Position numbers and translations under genes: made by a program. Shown here one piece after another: positions 26,100 to 38,000 of a stretch of DNA of 64,000 nucleotides (position 1 is the first letter of the stretch; the number at the start of each line of letters is the position of its first letter). This DNA comes from Nemophila menziesii. Taxonomy: Eukaryota; Streptophyta; Magnoliopsida; Boraginales; Hydrophyllaceae. The notes under the pieces are model-generated. The model had not been told where the DNA came from, made no database searches, and saw only the letters and a list, made by a program, of their open reading frames with translations. The stretch is taken from the NCBI GenBank assembly GCA_029959085.1, contig JARWIR010000012.1, positions 25,402,590-25,466,589 of the forward strand, given 5' to 3'.

Positions 26100-27890
26100 A
26101 TTCTTCTGCTGATGATCTTTTGGCAGTCTTCGGATGTTCGGCGATCTTCTCATAAGTTTTTTGGATAATTTTTTTTTCATTTTTCGTTCTTGCAAATCAA
26201 TGGTGGACTTCATTTTATTTATAACATTCCTCGCTCGTAATATGGAGAATCCAATTTTCTTTCTAATTATGCTAGGTGTGACCCAATCTCAAAGTCTTGG
26301 GAGGCTTCCTGATGTAATATTTTATTATTTTTCCCCACGTAGCTCTTGCTCGAACACAAATTAAATATTAAATGACGTTGTTATTCTTCATTTTTGGGTA
26401 TAGATATGAAATAATTTGACCGACAAAAAAAAGTAGGTTGCGGTTGGTTGGTCGATCATTTTAAATTTTTAATATGGACAATTTAGCTTTCATTTCATTC
26501 ATAATAATACTTAATGGTAGGGTAGATATAAGTTCGATCTACCATCCAATTTATTTATGTAGATTTAGCTTGCGTTTCATTCATTAATAATGATTATTAC
26601 ATGCTCAATATCTAGTGAAGTTTATAGTATTTCGATTTTAATTCTAAATGTTATAGATAAAAAAATACATTTATAAAAACAAATAATTTTGAAAGTATAT
26701 TCTCTGATGTAATCACAATAACAAATAATCTACATAATGCTTGATTTGAATTCGTCAATGAGTTTTTCGATATAGAAATATTTAAAGTTGTTTTTATATG
26801 TATATGAAATCTATAAAATGTCTTGCCGATATAAGAGAATTCGAAATAGAAATTTTACTTTATGGTATACAACATAATCCAATCTTTAACAAAAATTTTA
26901 AAAAACCAATATAACTATGAATACCGTAAGATTCTAAAATACTTTCTAAAGAGTTATTTGCTTAAAAAATGTACATTTTTACTCCCTTAATAAGTCCACA
27001 TCCTCAAAGAATCCATTTTTGTATGAGATGCCGACTTACCTCTAATAATTAAACAAACTTCCTTTATAGGACATATTGAAAGATATCTCTATTTTCATGC
27101 TCAACAAACATTTGAAATCAAAGTCTAAAATAAAGGGATATCAGAGTAACATGATTTCAAATATTTTTTCTATTTTTCTCTTTCTCTTTCTATCGTGAGT
27201 TCTCTCTATCATTTTTTATCTAGTTCATAGTGTTTTTTCCATCAGAAATAATAGTTCCATCCAAAAATCCAAATGAAATCAAGAGTTTATACATTTACAG
27301 GTTTATTTGTTACCATTACTTTATCTTTTTATTTTTATTTTATCACATGTAGTGTAGTCATCAATTTTTGGAGTTTTTGTATGTGTTTTTTAGCATCATT
27401 GATTATTTGACATATTTGATTTCTTGAATAAATATGTGTTATAATTAGTTTTCGCATTGATTGGTTTACATATCAAGTTTATTGATCTAGTATTACATTA
27501 CTAGTTGTTCTTATATTTTTGTATTTAGAATTTGTGCCAAAAAGCCTGTACTGTCAACTCACTGAATTACCTTATCAACCCACCTATAATATACTAATAA
27601 ACCAATATTTTTGCATCGACGCTTCATTGTTACTACATTCTACACCTCATTACAATATGTAAACAACCCATTGATATGTTTGTGCAACCCACTATTATGT
27701 ACTGTCAACCCTCCACTTTTTACTTATATATTTAGTTTCCTGATTTCTAACTATTTATTTTGTTTTATGCACATGCAAGTTTGGATTCAAATTTTTTCGA
27801 TTTGGATATGCAAGGAAGCGATTTAATTCTTCATGATGGAATAGAAAATGTTATAGTTAGTTTTAGTTACAAAAATGTTTTCGTTATATA
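26100..27890. other. Non-coding part of copy B
   Basis: Collinear with about 16986-18754 of copy A. No conserved coding sequence is visible. Confidence 0.45.
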
Positions 27891-27904
27891 ATATTATAAT
27901 TATA

Positions 27905-30284
27905 TCAACTGACTCATATAAGATTCAAATCAATGGATCTTTACATGAAATTGATACTCCTGAAAAGGATTGAGACAGGGTGATCCCTTATCTCCCTATC
28001 TGTTTTGTTTGGTTACTCAAGCTCTCACTTCTCTTATTAAACACTATGAAAGACATGGTCTTCTTAAGGGGATTAAAATAGCTAGAACAACACCTATGAT
28101 TACACATATCCTTTTTACTGATGACTGTCTCTTCTTAATGGAAGTTTCTGAATATAATATTGAAATATTCAATACTATCCTTAAACTGGTATAGTATGGC
28201 AACAAGACAAAAAATTAACTTGAATAAAAGTGGTGTTTTGTTTAGTAAGAATACTCTAGCTGAGGAAAGGAATAAAATATCTAATCTTCTCTGTATGAGG
28301 AGATTGGAGGATCTTGGTAAATATTTGGGAATTCCTTCAAGTTGGGAAAAATCTGAAGTCAAATCTCTTGAATGGTTTGTTGAGATGGTTATTAAAAGGA
28401 TAGATGGATGGGAAACAAAAATGCTATCAAAAAGTGGAAAAGAAGTTTTGGTAAAGGCTATTATAGGAGCTATTCCTAATTATATTATGTCTATTTTTTG
28501 ATTCCAAAAAAAGTGACAACTCATTTAACATCCTTTATATCTAATCCCTATTGGATCAATCAAGAAGGGAAAAGATGTCACTGGATTAAATGGAAAACAT
28601 TAATGATTCCAAAGAAGATGGGGGTTTTGGATTCAAGGATTTTCATATTCAAAATTTGGCACTTTTGGCTTCTAATGCCTAGAAATTTGTTATTAATGAA
28701 GATTCTCTTTTATTTAAACTTCTGAAAGGGAAACATTAACCTTCTAAAGTTTTTTAGATGCCCCTTTAACAAATAAATTCTCTTGGGGATGGAAAAGTAT
28801 CCTTGAAGGTAGAGATTGCTTTAAAAAAGAAATCTTTTGGTCTATTGGAGATGGAAAAAATATAAGGATCTGGGATGATTTCTGGATCCCAAATGCAAGA
28901 ACAGTTGTTAAACCTCCTAATTCTCATATCAAGTTTGTTCATGAAATTTTTATGGTTCGTAAAAAAGAGTGGAATATGAATCTTGGCAGTGAAATCTTTT
29001 TACCTGATGTTGCAGCAACCATTTATGGGTTAAACATCCCTAAGATACAATGTCTTGATACCCCCCATTGGACTGAGTCTAAGACAGGGGATGTCACTGT
29101 AAAGGAGTGTTATAACTCACTTTAGAGGGCCCAACAAAGGAAAGAAAGATTAAAAAATAAAAAAAAGAGGCCAGTCTTCCTTCACTTTGGAAGAGGTGGA
29201 TCAGAAATTTATTTGGAAAAGTAAAGTTATGCCTAAGGTAAAAAACTTTATTTGGAAGTGCTGTAACAATGGACTTTCAACTAATGAAAATAGATATATA
29301 AGAAAGTCTATTGAAACTTTTAAATATGAATTGTGTGATCAAACTGAATCCATTGAGCATCTGTTGTTTCATTATTCTTGGGCTAGGGCTGTGTGGTTGG
29401 CAAGCCCTCTCTATTTTGATTCATTGTCTGAACCATCTAGTACTGTTCAAAAATGGATTAGATTTTTTAGACTGAGCAGTGTTGATAAAGGGGACCACTC
29501 ATCTTGTATGGTAGAATTAGCTTTCTTTATTGCCTGAAATATTTGGAAGGGAAGGAATAAATATATATTTAGAGGTGTGACTCCAGACCCTTTGAAAACA
29601 ATACAAAAATCTATGATTGCCTATTATGAGTATTGTTCTGCTTTAAGACAAACTATTGAGACAAATGATCAAAACCACTCACTCAATTATAGAAGCAATA
29701 ACCGAGAAGAAAATAATGTTGATACCTCTAATCAAATCAATAGTGTGAGGGTAACAATAAATCTGGTTGGAAACCTCCCCCTATAGGGGAGTATAAAATA
29801 AACTGCGATGCATCAGTTAATTTGAAAACTAATTGTGCTGCTATTTCTTGTATTCTAAGGGACTCTACAGGTTGTATGCTGCTAGGGATATCAAATTATG
29901 TTATGGAAGTTGAAGCTAGGGGGATTTTAGCAGCTACTGAGATGGCTTCAAAGACCATTCAAGGCCAAGTGGAAATAGAGAATGGCAACCTATGTATTAT
30001 TAATCAAATTAACTCAGGATGTAATCCGTCTAGCATTACTAGAGTATTGGTTAAGGAAAATATCTTTTGTAAAGCTAACTATAATCTCAAGATCTCTTTT
30101 ATTAAGAGATCAAACAATAGGATAACGGATTGGGTGACCAAACATAAGAGGCTATCTGTTTGGCCTTTGGAACTGGTTTCCACCTTCCCAATTAGCTACT
30201 TTGATTAAGAATGATTTTGATCCACTAGAGATAGGCTAAGTTGTAATGAACCTTTTTATTAATGTATTTGCATTCAACTAAAAA
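27905..30284 (+). pseudogene. 5'-truncated LINE (copy B): RT to RNase H relic
   Basis: This is the sister copy of the 18769-21185 LINE. It keeps GLRQGDPLSPYLF in frame after a stop. The FADD box has decayed to ILFTDDCLF. It then carries KYLGIPSSWEKSEVK, FIWKCCNNGLST and a zf-RVT knuckle in which the last Cys is Tyr (HLLFHY), and a RNase H relic with MEVEARGILAA. Several frameshifts remain. The flanks are decayed TSDs: ATATTATAATTATA (27891-27904) and ATTTGTAATTATG (30285-30297). The shared 5' truncation point and flanks show that it came by duplication and not by a second insertion. Confidence 0.88.
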
Positions 30285-30859
30285 ATTTGTAATTATGAAA
30301 TGTTTTAGTTATAGAATATTTTAGTTATGAAAAGTGAATTTTAGTTATCGAATATTTTAATATTAATTAAGTTGGTTAACCGTATCCTAGTCTTTTCATT
30401 GAGTTGGACTTGTTTGACCAAAATTGTTGGGTCATAATTTATGAGTTAACCACCCTATTTTAATTTCTAACTGAATATCCTAATATTTCATAAGACTTTT
30501 TACAATCATGTTTGAATATTTATAAACTAATAAAATACAAAACAATCTAATATACTTCATACTGAATACATTATTGTAAAAAATTAAAAATAATGAAAGC
30601 TCTAATTAAAAGTTTTAACTGAATCAAATAAATTTCACATTATAAAATATTGTTCAACCTTTTTAAATTAGATATAATTTGTTTAACCTTTTTATTCTAT
30701 TTTTTCATAGTTATTTCTAAACCATTAAGATATTTTCACTAATATTATAATATATATAAAAAAATACTAAACATGTGTAACTTAGAAAAAATGTACAAGA
30801 AAGAAAATTTTGGGAATTAATATCAAATCCGTTCGGCTAAAAAAACAAAGGCAATCTAG

Positions 30860-30882
30860 CACTACTAGCAAAAATAGGCCTT
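30860..30882 (+). mobile_element. CACTA-type terminus (copy B)
   Basis: Same CACTACTAGCAAAAATAGGC sequence as in copy A, with no partner end found. Confidence 0.35.
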
Positions 30883-31242
30883 GCTACCTAAGAAACGTCT
30901 TTTCTAATATTAATTCAAGTATATATCATGATTCAAGTCATTGTTCTAGAATTTATTTCAATATATAGCTTACTTCTAACCTTTTAAAAATTTCTCCCGT
31001 GAATCCTTTTTTCGATAAAGCACAATTGGAGAATATACGAGAGTTTATCTTTCTCACAATCATATAAATGGAGGCTAAAAAACAAATGAATAATATTTTA
31101 TCCAAAATTATTAGTTATTATCATTGATTTCCAAATCAAGGTTATATGTATTCATTTGTTAATGCTTGAATGTATAAGAGATAACGAACAACCCATCATC
31201 TTAATCTGACTAATGAAGCTACACTTAAATAATAGGTGATCT

Positions 31243-31480
31243 TTATTTTAACAACAAACGTGACAAAAAGTACACAATGGTGGCAAGTCGATTAAGAAAA
31301 ACTAACCACATAATATTTTTCCATGATACATTAAGAGAAAGGGTTTGGATGTTCTCCAAAATGTGCTTAAAGGTTCCATTTAGAGAGAAAATCCAAATAA
31401 TACTATCTTCCAATATGGTTTGTTGAATAACTTTAAACATCATATGCAAGTGAAAAAGGTGAATAAGACAATTATCTCCA
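31243..31480 (-). pseudogene. Possible LINE connector fragment (copy B)
   Basis: The minus strand gives IFSLNGTFKHILENIQTLSL, then SWKNIMWLVFLNRLAT in one frame. Here the WLVFL-RL-T block is directly joined because of a small deletion relative to copy A. Same weak LINE-linker resemblance as the copy A relic. Confidence 0.35.
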
Positions 31481-31827
31481 TCTTCTATCCATTCTCAATC
31501 TTCAATAATCACACCACCTGGTTAAGAAGATCCAAAAACTCATAGTTATGACAATTGCAGGGAATCGCATAGGGGTGTCAATTGTATTTCTAAAAGAATG
31601 TATTTTCCGTATTAATAATATGGTGCTTGAAACATTCCCCGGTAATAGGTCAATAGAAAGATGATATTTTTAAGTCCAACACGTCTTTGACAACTTGAGT
31701 ATTTTAAATAATTTTATCTTGTAAGAATTTCTTCTAATCTAAATAGCCCAAATACGGTCTTATGAGTATGAATCATCTAAGAAATATAGAAAAAAAAGTA
31801 TTTATATGTGAGTTTTTGTATCCCAAG

Positions 31828-31847
31828 CCCCCCCCCCCCCCCCCCCC
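31828..31847. repeat. Poly-C tract (20 C)
   Basis: C20, private to copy B. Copy A has AAGCTCCCCCTC here. Confidence 0.9.
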
Positions 31848-32477
31848 TCTCATAAAAAAACTTTTTTATTTGTTTACAAGATATATTTTTATCACGCGTC
31901 TTTGTAAGAAACTCGAAATTTGATTTCAATTTGAGTTATAACATCTTTAAGTATAAGTAAAATTGAGGCTCAGTATAAGACCATGTTGATAAGCACATAT
32001 AAATTATTTGTAACATATCCATTGAAGAAATTCTTTTAATGGTGAAATTGTCAACTTATTTACTTGATGAGCTTGCATATCTTTTTATTTTCTAGGAAAA
32101 CAAATATTTAAATTTCAAAAAAATAAATGTAGCCAAATATAAAGAACAATATATTATGTTACTTGATATAAGCCTACTTTCTATATTTTTTGAAGTTTAG
32201 GACTAATTTAAATGTATCTTACTTTGTACTGCTTGTTATTTTTGGATTGTAACATTCAAATGTTTGTTCAGTGATTTTATCCTGAATCAGGCTCGATCTT
32301 ATATGAAGGTCAAGACAAAAACAAGTTTGAGACTTCCAACAATTTGACATTTTGTAAGTGTTCTCCTCGCCTAAATTCTACTTTCCTACCAAAAATAATT
32401 TTACACATATTTGAATTTTCATTTCCATGTATAACATGTTCCAAACAATCCTTTGCACTACAAGTAATTATTGTAAA

Positions 32478-32644
32478 GAGTAATGATATATACCATCCAA
32501 ATACCACTCAATGATGTGGCGTGAATTGGTTGGTAATAAATCATTAATTAGATCAAGAAAATAAATAGATTAATGATTTATAACCAACCAGTTCACGCTA
32601 CATCATTGGGTGACATGATTTTGGATGGTGATATATCATTACTC
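32478..32644. mobile_element. Mutator-like MITE with 9-bp TSD (copy B)
   Basis: Sister of 23491-23672. It is flanked by TATTGTAAA at 32469-32477 and 32645-32653 and is a near-complete hairpin. Terminal repeats: GAGTAATGATATATACCATC on the left, with its inverted partner on the right. Confidence 0.85.
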
Positions 32645-33200
32645 TATTGTAAAATTTGGAAATTTTAAAACTTAAAGAAGCCCTAATTTTGAAACAATTA
32701 TTAAATTTACTTTCTTTAGTCTACTTATAATATAACTAATGTATTTCTATGAGTTATATTATTCTATATTTTATATCTCGTTATAATTATATTTTGCTAA
32801 GGAATTTTAATGCCTCAATCAAATTTAATTAAGCTTTCTTGAGTTTTCGTCTATTTTATGCGAATATTTTTGGTTGAAACATATATTTAAAACGAACAAA
32901 GTACAACATTCCAATATTACACAAAATACTAAAACAAAGAATAGGAACATTAGTTGTTAATAAATCTCCAATGTATCCAAAAGTTCCTCTAGTAAAATCA
33001 TTCCCTCTGATAAAGACCCGATCTAAACACCATTGATATTGATATCCCGTCTGTCACATCTAGCAGACGGATCCGTCAACATATTCTTTGATATGGGTTT
33101 TGGTTTAATCATAGTGCTAGGCTTGTATAAAGTTATCTAAAATATCTTTGAAATTATAGTTTGTATCGACCATCTAGCTATTTCAAACCCTAAAAACTCA

Positions 33201-35036
33201 AAGGTAGTTTGTGTTAATAGTCATTGGCTTGAAAGAACTTCACAACCAACTTGTTTACCCTCAACACAACAAGAATTTCACCTTCCGAAACGTTAGTGTA
33301 CCAAAAGGTCTTCTAAAAAACACAACATTTAGGTTTTTTTGCTTCAGATTAATTTTGTAATGAATGGAGGTGTAGTTTATCCGACGTGAACATGTAATGA
33401 TAGAGTTTTTTTTTTCTATAATCGGATTTAGGAAATCTCGCAATCACCCTTTATTTTAGAGGGAAATGGAAGTCATGTCACAGACACGTGACACATAATG
33501 ACTAAACTAACACTAGGTACTAATGAGAAGGCAAATTTGAAATGTTAAATTATTTATCATAACTCGACTTCATCTCCTTTATACTAAAAACAAAACAAAA
33601 TATATAGAAAGATGGGCAAAGTTGAGAATTAAATTTGTATTTATCATATGACGTAGTAGCCTCATTATTCTCAACTGTCTCAATTACTCTTGCATTTATT
33701 TGATTTTAATGGTCTTTAAATCTAATATAGTCCTCTTGTTTTCAATGCAAATAGAACTACCTAAGCTACCCTTATTTCCTCCCCTGTATTTACGCAACAT
33801 ACCCTTCTAAGGTTGCATAACTAACATCTTTGACCTAATAATAACATCACATGCACTTACGTTGTGAGGCATGCTCATTCATTGTTAAATTCATAACAAT
33901 ATTGACATTGAGCTACTTGGAGATAACCATTAATGTCTTAATGGTGCCAGTAAAGCATATACCCAAATTTCCGCTCCATGTTACTTATCACCGAAGCTTG
34001 GTTATAAAGTTTTCTATTTTTTTTTCTGGGCTCACGCCACCATACAACCGATTTCAACGATACATAATTTAGTATTCCGACCTACAAACATAGGATAGTT
34101 GTATATCGATCTAGCATAGTCAAACGTTTAAGTATCGGTTTTCCGATCCTCTTCATCATAAGAAAAGTGATACATCTTGTATTGATTCAATAAGAATTTT
34201 AAAAACAATAAAATTAGATCAATGTTAACTGGATATGTAAAATAGTACAAACAATAATTTCTTGGTGGCCAATGATCGGTATTTTGCACCTATCATAGTT
34301 ATTATCTTGCTTATTTAATTTGTGATAGTGACCTATCTATTCGGAAGCTGGAGTAACAACAAATACTGTTGACATGCAAAGTTATTCGACCTCTAACAAA
34401 AGTCGCCTCCTAGGAGGTCTTATTTAATTTTTACATTTATAAGGATGATCAAGAATTTTTTATTACTTGTAAAATTCAATTCTAAAACATCAAAAGATAC
34501 TAAGAGTGCTAGTTTAAATAATTCGATAACATTTGAACTACTTTTCGCAAGTATATGTTGGTGCAGATATAAATGACAGGTCTCGATATATGTGTATATG
34601 TATGGCTCCCTTAGGTTTATTTCGTCCAGTTTCTTGATGTTGATTACTTGATTTATATTTTCTACCCATTGACGAAGACTTCCCATATTTTGGTATAGTG
34701 TGACAGATTTTTTGCATGTAATAATAAAGGCAATAAAAATAAAGCTAGGAAATTACCCAACAGTTTCGGACAAGAAAATTTGGACATTTGAAGGTTGCCC
34801 ATTTACATTGTCTTCTACTACATAGACCATCAACATAACTCCTATACTAGATTAATTGATTCCTTAAAGGAAAGAAAAAGAAAAGTAGCACTATTCAAGC
34901 TCCAATTTCATGTGCATGTGGAGTTAATTAACTTTTTATATAAAAAAAATGGAGCGCAAATAGTGCTACCTAGAAAACCGAAAATGAAAAAAGAAAACCG
35001 AAAGTGAACAGTAGAATCCTAATGATGGATGGTCTT
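33201..35036. other. Intergenic DNA downstream of the GIR-like gene
   Basis: No second gene or element is recognised. The minus-strand open readings at 33261-33443 and 34420-34686 have no family resemblance. The 3' UTR of the GIR-like gene should lie in about 34800-35036, but I see no unambiguous polyadenylation signal. Confidence 0.45.
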
Positions 35037-35354
35037 TCAAGAACTCTTCTTTGTTTTCTTGGATTTCAAGTTACTATCTTGAAATGGATCAAGCAAAACA
35101 GTGCTTTTGCATTTGGGGCATCTCGGGTCTTCTTCCGATAACATAACATACATAAGACACCGTCCACAGCCTGCAAGCATCATTGATCTTGCTTCAGGGC
35201 TGTCTTGGTTGAGCTCAGACGAGATACACGAGCTCGATGGAGAAGGTGGTGACCTTGTCGATGATCTGTTAGGCGATTCTACTCGAGGGTTTGTCCTTGG
35301 TGGTGGTGATAAATTCAGCTTCAGATCAAGTTTTGGTCCGTTTCTTCGGCTCAT
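35037..35354 (-). CDS. GIR1-like: GL2-interacting-repressor-like EAR-motif protein (GIR1/GIR2 family)
   Basis: Intact 105-residue protein. Residues 9-15 (LDLKLNL, in the context GPKLDLKLNLSPP) form an EAR motif of the LxLxL type, which recruits TOPLESS co-repressors. A Ser/Pro-rich linker (about 16-56) follows. The conserved C-terminal block has C63-x2-C66 and C79-x2-C82 (CGRCLMYVML and DPRCPKCKSTVLLD), a probable zinc-binding pair, and a Lys-rich tail. This order and size match the small plant family of GL2-INTERACTING REPRESSORs, which in Arabidopsis link the HD-ZIP factor GLABRA2 to TOPLESS in the nucleus and limit root-hair formation. The start at 35354 was chosen over an upstream in-frame ATG at 35429 because a 3' splice site (CCTACAG) lies between them and MSRRNGPKLDLKLNL is the family N-terminus. 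Family assignment is recognition from sequence; the target in this species is inferred. Confidence 0.9.
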   Translation of the reverse strand: MSRRNGPKLDLKLNLSPPPRTNPRVESPNRSSTRSPPSPSSSCISSELNQDSPEARSMMLAGCGRCLMYVMLSEEDPRCPKCKSTVLLDPFQDSNLKSKKTKKSS

Positions 35355-35368
35355 GGTTGCTTCTAATT

Positions 35369-35674
35369 CTGTAGGATCAACAAAAGGAAATCTATTAGAG
35401 AGACTATACAAACATAAATTTATGATCACGTGATATGGTTTAAGGTTATTCTAGTGAGATTAGTGTTTAAACAGAGCCTGAAATCACTTTATGTAACGAC
35501 GTGTTATACGATTGAGAATCATATCGTTATATATATATACCATTTTTGACATCTTTTAAAGATGTTGAAATCAAATTCTAGGAGTGTATGCATGCTTAAA
35601 AATAAATTTCAGACCTTCCTCGAAATGAAAATCAGAAAAGCAAAAACAGAAGATGTTACCGAACAAATATGTAC
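35369..35674 (-). other. Predicted 5'-UTR intron of the GIR-like gene (306 bp)
   Basis: On the minus strand a donor CCCAAG|GTACATAT at 35674 and an acceptor CTACAG|AATTAG at 35369 bracket AT-rich DNA. The second exon then begins 14 bases before the ATG. The pyrimidine-rich stretch TTTCCTTTTGTTGATCC precedes the acceptor. cDNA is lacking, so this is a prediction. Confidence 0.6.
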
Positions 35675-35820
35675 CTTGGGATTGGAACTACTTTGTGATC
35701 AACTAAAAAGGAGAGGGTGGATGTGTATGAGTTAGGCTTCAAGAGGGGTGGTGAAGAGCTTCATGAGCATAACAACACTACTAGCATGGGGAGGTTGGGG
35801 AGGTTTGAAGTGGTTGTGGT
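35675..35820 (-). other. Predicted first (non-coding) exon of the GIR-like gene
   Basis: The stretch between the TATA box and the donor site reads CT/CA-rich on the minus strand (CTCATGAAGCTCTTCACCAC and CACCCTCTCC), typical of plant leaders. The transcription start is placed about 30 bases downstream of the TATA box. The 61-codon plus-strand reading at 35717-35902 is the antisense of this leader and is not called. Confidence 0.5.
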
Positions 35821-35842
35821 TGGTATTGAACCTCTAAGGCCG

Positions 35843-35851
35843 TTATATATA
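35843..35851 (-). promoter_or_regulatory. TATA box of the GIR-like gene
   Basis: The minus strand reads CCTATATATAACG, a good plant TATA box. It lies about 170 bases before the predicted donor site. Confidence 0.6.
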
Positions 35852-35900
35852 GGAGGGATCAAGAAAAGAGATGGGTATTGCTTTAAATCATACTTAAATT

Positions 35901-35903
<3 letters not shown>

Positions 35904-35952
<49 letters not shown>
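35904..35952. repeat. (GA)n microsatellite next to the GIR-like promoter
   Basis: About 24 GA units (CT on the gene's sense strand) lie 50-100 bases upstream of the TATA box. Such GAGA tracts in plant promoters can bind BASIC PENTACYSTEINE factors; a role here is inference. Confidence 0.95.
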
Positions 35953-35955
<3 letters not shown>

Positions 35956-35957
<2 letters not shown>

Positions 35958-36798
35958 TATTGTAATGAATAGAATTGAAGGAGAGATGGTAAAAGTCGAG
36001 ATAGTGTAAACTAAGGGGCAGAAAATGTATTAATGGTTGGGAAAAATCCCGAGATGGTTTCAGAAAAGGGAAAATAGGAGTAAATATTGTAATTAAAACT
36101 ATTTTATTGCAGGAAGGCTTTTATTCATTGCTTTGAGAGTCGGTGTGTGTATGTTTTTTAAGGTGTATAAGTGTGTGGAAAAAAAGATTTAATACACAAG
36201 AAAAATTGAATACTAGCTTTTAAAGCTAACACTTAATTTCTAACAAATTCAACCACACACCTATTAATTTTTTCAATACATATAATAAATTGGTGCATAT
36301 GTGTGATGGGATCCGAATTAATGAGCATTTAGTTTCTGATTGAAAATTTGAAATTTAGAAATTTAATTGCACAATTAACTACCCCTATCGGTCGTATAAT
36401 ATCATAAACACCCCTCATGTTTTTTATTATGACAAAATATGTGTAGCCGCCAAATTAAGTTAGCTTAACATGATCGTTTTTTAAAATATCCCCTAGTGAA
36501 TAACATTTATTGGTATCCATTATATTTGTTGAATCTCAGATGTTTAAAATTCTTTAGAGTAATTGTATTAATCTGTGAGTTTCATATGGCAGGTGTCAAC
36601 TTGAATGAAACTTAAGAAGGTTTGATTAATCTTTTTCTCTATTTCCAAACAGTAAAAATTTCGCCACCCCACCCCACCTCACCTCACCTCATGCGCACAC
36701 ACCCTACAAACATACACCTCACGCCCTTTTGCACACAATTTTTTAATCTAATGTGTATTTTAAGATATATTTTGTAACTTTACATTTATAAGAATTAT
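35956..36798. other. Intergenic DNA upstream of the GIR-like gene
   Basis: Upstream flank of the gene. A CCCCACCTCACCTC-type patch lies at 36665-36690. No gene is recognised. Confidence 0.45.
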
Positions 36799-37065
36799 CG
36801 CTACAAGAAATGTTATTTTTAAAGGTAAAAATTTTTACCATTAAAAGTCTTAATTTTGCCGCTATTTGTTCGCCGCAATAAGTTCGTCTCTAAAGACACA
36901 TTTTGTATCAATTTCTTTTTTGTATTTGTTGACTTTATCTTTAGTGGCAAATATTACCGCTAAAAATATAATTAGAGGTCATTTTGCTGTTTAAAAATAT
37001 CATTAGAGGTCGTTTTACTGTTGTCGCAATATATATCGTCTTTAATGATACTATTTCTTGTAGTG
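36799..37065. mobile_element. Small non-autonomous CACTA element (267 bp)
   Basis: The left end is CGCTACAAGAAAT and the right end ATTTCTTGTAGTG. These are inverted complements of CACTACAAGAAAT with one change on the left. The flanks are TAT on both sides, the 3-bp TSD expected for CACTA. Inside, TTAGAGGTC(A/G)TTTT is repeated and TTTGCCGCTA/TACCGCTAAAAAT-like subterminal motifs occur in both arms. Confidence 0.8.
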
Positions 37066-38000
37066 TATAATAAAAAAGATGAGTCGTGTCCACTAACACA
37101 TATTATACAAAAGTAAATACGAAGAAATGATAAGAAAACATTTTTGGGGTCTCAAGGGTCCGCACTATCGCACTCTTTGTCTGAGGTAGGGCCATGTGAT
37201 GCTCTCCATTCTTGCGTTGGATTTGTTCGATGAGTGTGACCATGTGATTATGTATTCATTAGTTGCACCGCCTTGGAAATCCTCCACACGCTCAATAACA
37301 CCCAATAAAATGAGCTTGCTTCTCTTCGTATTGGGCTCGACCCTCCTCCCTACGCTCCATAACATCCAATATACGCTTTTGATCCTCCTCCATCCTCTCA
37401 ATAATTCCCATTTTACAAATTTTATTCTATTCATACCTTTCAAAATACTTCATCACCATATCTTTCCATCGATTTAAAGCACTCTATCCACTAACACATG
37501 TTCATACAAAGAGTTCAAGTTATATATTTCCATGTTCTTCAGCCCTTCTTGATATTTCCAAGGGCCAACAAATTTGTTGAACTTGAGGTGGCTTCGTATA
37601 TCTTTAATCGCGAACATAACCATTTTTCCACTGACCGGAACACACCCTTCTTGTATCGACTAAATAGACCGAAGTAAAACTCTCTCACCAACTTCTCGCA
37701 ATCACCAAGTCTCCTCGTCATGATTTTGGTCCCTCGCAATTTATCACTTTATTCTATAAATCACTTGTATTCCCTTTCTCAAACTTCTGCAATAAACACT
37801 TCGCATGGCAAGGTTTAAAATATGGCATCCTTGTCTTAGAAATGGCTAATTATAGTTTGTTAGCATCACTCATCTTGGCAACTCGAGGCTCATTTCTTAG
37901 TGGTTATTGTGCAATTGGTTTTGAGAACCCTATAACCCCCTTTTATAGTCTCTCACTGATCACTATCGCATTACTCACATTACTCTTCTTCTTTTTTGCC
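37066..38000 (-). pseudogene. Probable retrotransposon gag-like relic
   Basis: Minus strand, from high to low coordinates: MAKKKKSNVSN (from about 38000), then MPYFKPCHAKCLLQKFEKG, then LVREFYFGLFSRYKKGVF, and finally a coiled, charged EEDQKRILDVMERREEGRAQ segment near 37330-37390. KLVREFY followed by a variable block and a charged C-terminal helix is reminiscent of ORF1/gag in plant Athila-type Ty3/gypsy elements. Stops and frameshifts separate the blocks. It lies on the 3' side of the pol relic on the same strand, so the two may come from different copies. Confidence 0.35.

Noticed and set aside
35101..35433. 110-codon plus-strand frame over the GIR-like gene
   Set aside because: Antisense shadow of the conserved minus-strand gene.
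37196..37477. 93-codon plus-strand frame
   Set aside because: Opposite strand of the gag-like relic. No family resemblance of its own.
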